Assembly: GCA_900315455.1 (NCBI GenBank)
Contig: OMZE01000026.1
Span: 1 to 55,275, forward strand
Source of the DNA: an uncultured Prevotellaceae bacterium
Lineage (GTDB): Bacteria > Bacteroidota > Bacteroidia > Bacteroidales > Bacteroidaceae
Length of the DNA: 55,275 nucleotides
Direction of reading: 5' to 3'
Made by a program: the position numbers and the translations under genes. A model generated the notes under the pieces. It had not been told where the DNA came from and ran no database searches. It saw only the letters and a list, made by a program, of their open reading frames with translations. This document shows, in pieces, positions 54,801-55,275 of this stretch; within the stretch, counting starts at the first letter, position 1; every line of letters starts with the position of its first letter.

Positions 54801-54989
54801 AACGTCCGTATCGTCGATGACCAAGCGTTGGCTGTCGGTCAGGTTGAGAACAACACCGGCCATGCACTCGATATCTATACGCTCGACGGCAGACTCATGC
54901 GTGACAATGCCAAGAGCACGAAGGGTCTCAAGGGTGCCTTTGTGGTGCACCAAAAGGGAGGCAAAGGCAAGACCGTCATCGTGAAATGA
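51801..54989 (+). CDS. large surface protein with cleaved-adhesin (gingipain-like) and FnIII domains, T9SS-like tail
   Basis: A 1062-residue exported protein (signal peptide about 1-20). After an N-terminal domain (about 50-220) come repeated cleaved-adhesin/choice-of-anchor J modules: about 232-380 and 488-632 share SIIDNNNDGITWHF or TIIDNNNDGSTWKW and then a DDWLVSP or DDYLISP strand; a third, more divergent one runs about 860-1005 (NALHYFWDSNAE). FnIII-like domains fill the gaps (about 385-480, 645-740, 745-855). Such modules form the hemagglutinin/adhesin regions of P. gingivalis gingipains and HagA. The end, ALDIYTLDGRLMRDN to GKTVIVK, resembles a T9SS sorting domain. It is transcribed alone and probably binds host or dietary ligands. 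Confidence 0.88.
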   Translation: MRNFCLSFIATFLIVLPMVAQTRQLSPLVGKAKRTLPPTTVVQVQKKAIGIESEVVDSHGIIVSPAAGAHHFYARSGIAYYLDFEDIMVGEQDDAVEIVDCGDGTVYIKDIISHYLSGAWVKGTKNGNTITVAPRQPIAYSAEYHSTISVRWGRIDLEGAFQADDGYADAFTFTIDGDVISLQGTTQDAEGEEGHFMGLFWDDDNTALGYGDVESVWTLLNTVSKVDELPYLNTFETLDEQNSFSIIDNNNDGITWHFIMNSDYEHYARYSYSDTEDADDWLVSPSILLQAGKHYRMAFDTRIADSEELIEVAMGNQPTAEAMTRQVIDPTEVIWTENKTLENGDIVVDETGYYYFGIHAISEKDKYRLYADNFLVDVIEMEAPAAVTDLQVIPTKNMLEATVTFTAPSTKRDGTPLEGNMTKIDLLRDGQVIKTFENVAPGTSLSHVDNADDLAIGYHTYQVVAFNEKGKGKMSDEVRVYLTAVIEVPYYFDLRDEKNIDVFTIIDNNNDGSTWKWDDGYGTSYVYNADNSGDDYLISPKIHLQGGKNYFMSINAVTSGYPERFEVLLGKEPTVEALTTQVIAPTDVTNFEDPGDIFEQIFSVPEDGIYHLALHAISDADMDHLIINFISIEDGQSPTSPAAPDFEVIPDAEGELLAELKITVPTLACDGTPLGDILEGGIDIYRDDEMVGSLYGAMPVGETLSYFDSPSTNGYHVYRLIPYNESGYGMRSEKDTVYVGVDIPLAVENFIATDNLNHVTLKWDKVGNVGENEHFVNPQKVDYTIWSTKMEEGWFGNELVYDEALATVRDQNTFDIDYDTETGDQKWEFWVVEPSSAAGTGNNTVTGLVVGAPYQLPINEGFTDNALHYFWDSNAELLVSSDANDGDTSALAMLTSEAGEIYFLSGKFDIKDAAYPVLAFDVKAQGISQLNVTGSVDGAEQALIQPGIPISENYTTVCVPLTSLKNGHYAQVGFTAEFTTPSEFDFFGELQTLGDVMLIDNVRIVDDQALAVGQVENNTGHALDIYTLDGRLMRDNAKSTKGLKGAFVVHQKGGKGKTVIVK

Positions 54990-55006
54990 CCTATGCTCAG
55001 TTATAC

Positions 55007-55041
55007 AAAAGTGGGATGCTGCTGGTCAGCATCCCACTTTT
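55007..55041 (+). terminator. 15-bp terminator after the adhesin-like gene
   Basis: The arms 55007-55021 and 55027-55041 are perfectly complementary around a 5-base loop. A T-rich run follows (ATTTGTTTTTTT). It lies 17 bases after the stop. Confidence 0.9.
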
Positions 55042-55093
55042 ATTTGTTTTTTTATATTGGTGTCCGCTAAAACTTTTGAGCGACATACGAATT

Positions 55094-55129
55094 AAGGTCG
55101 AGTCCCTCGCTTGGAACTCGACCTTTTTT
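55094..55129 (+). terminator. 10-bp hairpin with T-run
   Basis: The arms 55094-55103 and 55116-55125 are complementary around a 12-base loop, followed by TTTT. The stem overlaps the -33 region of the promoter at 55111-55139. It may shield downstream genes, or mark the end of a mobile element. Confidence 0.6.
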
Positions 55130-55139
55130 GTTACCTTTG
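55111..55139 (+). promoter_or_regulatory. promoter at the right edge
   Basis: TTG at 55111-55113, an 18-base spacer and TACCTTTG at 55132-55139 match the consensus. The first ATG after it (55164) opens only a 16-codon frame. Confidence 0.5.
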
Positions 55140-55163
55140 TTTTTGCTACAAAACTACAATAAC

Positions 55164-55275
55164 ATGAACAAAGGTACACATTTTATGCGAACCATCCAAA
55201 AATGCGAACCTTAACCTGCCACATCCTATTGGAAAAGTAGTTGCGGTTGCAAAAGGTTCGCATTTCTTTTTCTTC
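55164..55275 (+). mobile_element. possible insertion-sequence remnant at the window edge
   Basis: After a promoter, the frame MNKGTHFMRTIQKCEP stops at 55214. MNKGTHF resembles how I remember the opening of some Bacteroidetes IS4-type transposases, but it then breaks off. The next bases contain AAATGCGAACCTT (55198-55211 region) and its inverse AAGGTTCGCATTT (near 55254-55266), and ATGCGAACC twice directly. A later frame reads LPHPIGKVVAVAKG. The window ends here, so whether an element continues cannot be told. Low confidence. Confidence 0.25.

Overview
The window reads as chromosomal DNA of a Bacteroidales bacterium, most likely Prevotella sensu lato. The signs are Bacteroidetes-type promoters (TTG near -33 and TAnnTTTG near -7) before most transcription units, few Shine-Dalgarno sites, an LpxC-FabZ fusion, secreted proteins with type IX secretion (T9SS)-like C-terminal tails, the Bacteroidetes form of PurM, and GH2/GH31 glycan genes led by a LacI regulator. 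Nearly every base is coding. I see no rRNA, tRNA, CRISPR array, prophage or intact insertion sequence.

Layout. 1-700: a small lipoprotein gene and two hairpins. 719-7185 (minus): lacI-GH31-GH2, a sugar-debranching operon whose promoter overlaps a palindrome that is probably the LacI operator. 7186-7513: a control region with a possible short terminated transcript. 7514-9387 (plus): two secreted proteins, the second a Cthe_2159-like carbohydrate-binding protein, ending at a hairpin shared with a convergent DUF5715-like gene (9428-10258). 10465-18312 (plus): housekeeping run phoH, purC, menG, aroE, purM, prfA, pyrF, HD phosphohydrolase. 18403-26789 (plus): envelope operon lpxD, lpxC-fabZ, lpxA, miaA, class A PBP, PIF1-like helicase, closed by a terminator. 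26836-30248 (minus): a small unknown gene, xseB, xseA and a subtilisin-like protease. 30412-36878 (plus): MATE transporter, cytidylate-kinase-like protein, phosphodiesterase, rfbB, fdtA-like ketoisomerase, FemAB/GNAT-like protein, radA. 36897-37274 (minus): RidA. 37396-39395 (plus): secreted beta-helix protein coupled to a YiiX-like hydrolase. Then pgk (plus), a reverse-order rubrerythrin (minus) whose promoter region is duplicated as a 91-bp tandem repeat, a membrane TPR-HTH regulator (plus) and carB (plus). 47298-51430 (minus): fur-like, purA, hisS and an SGNH/CE12 esterase carrying a cut-off pectin methylesterase domain. 51801-54989 (plus): a 1062-residue gingipain-adhesin-like surface protein. 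The right edge holds two hairpins, a promoter and a possible insertion-sequence remnant.

Most of the window is ordinary core metabolism, and I see no complete undescribed system. The parts most worth a second look are the promoter-duplicating repeat before rubrerythrin, the esterase with a truncated CE8 domain inside a hisS/purA operon, the paired secreted modules at 7514-9387 and 37396-39395, the LacI circuit, the amino-sugar fragment lacking its aminotransferase, and the structured right edge.
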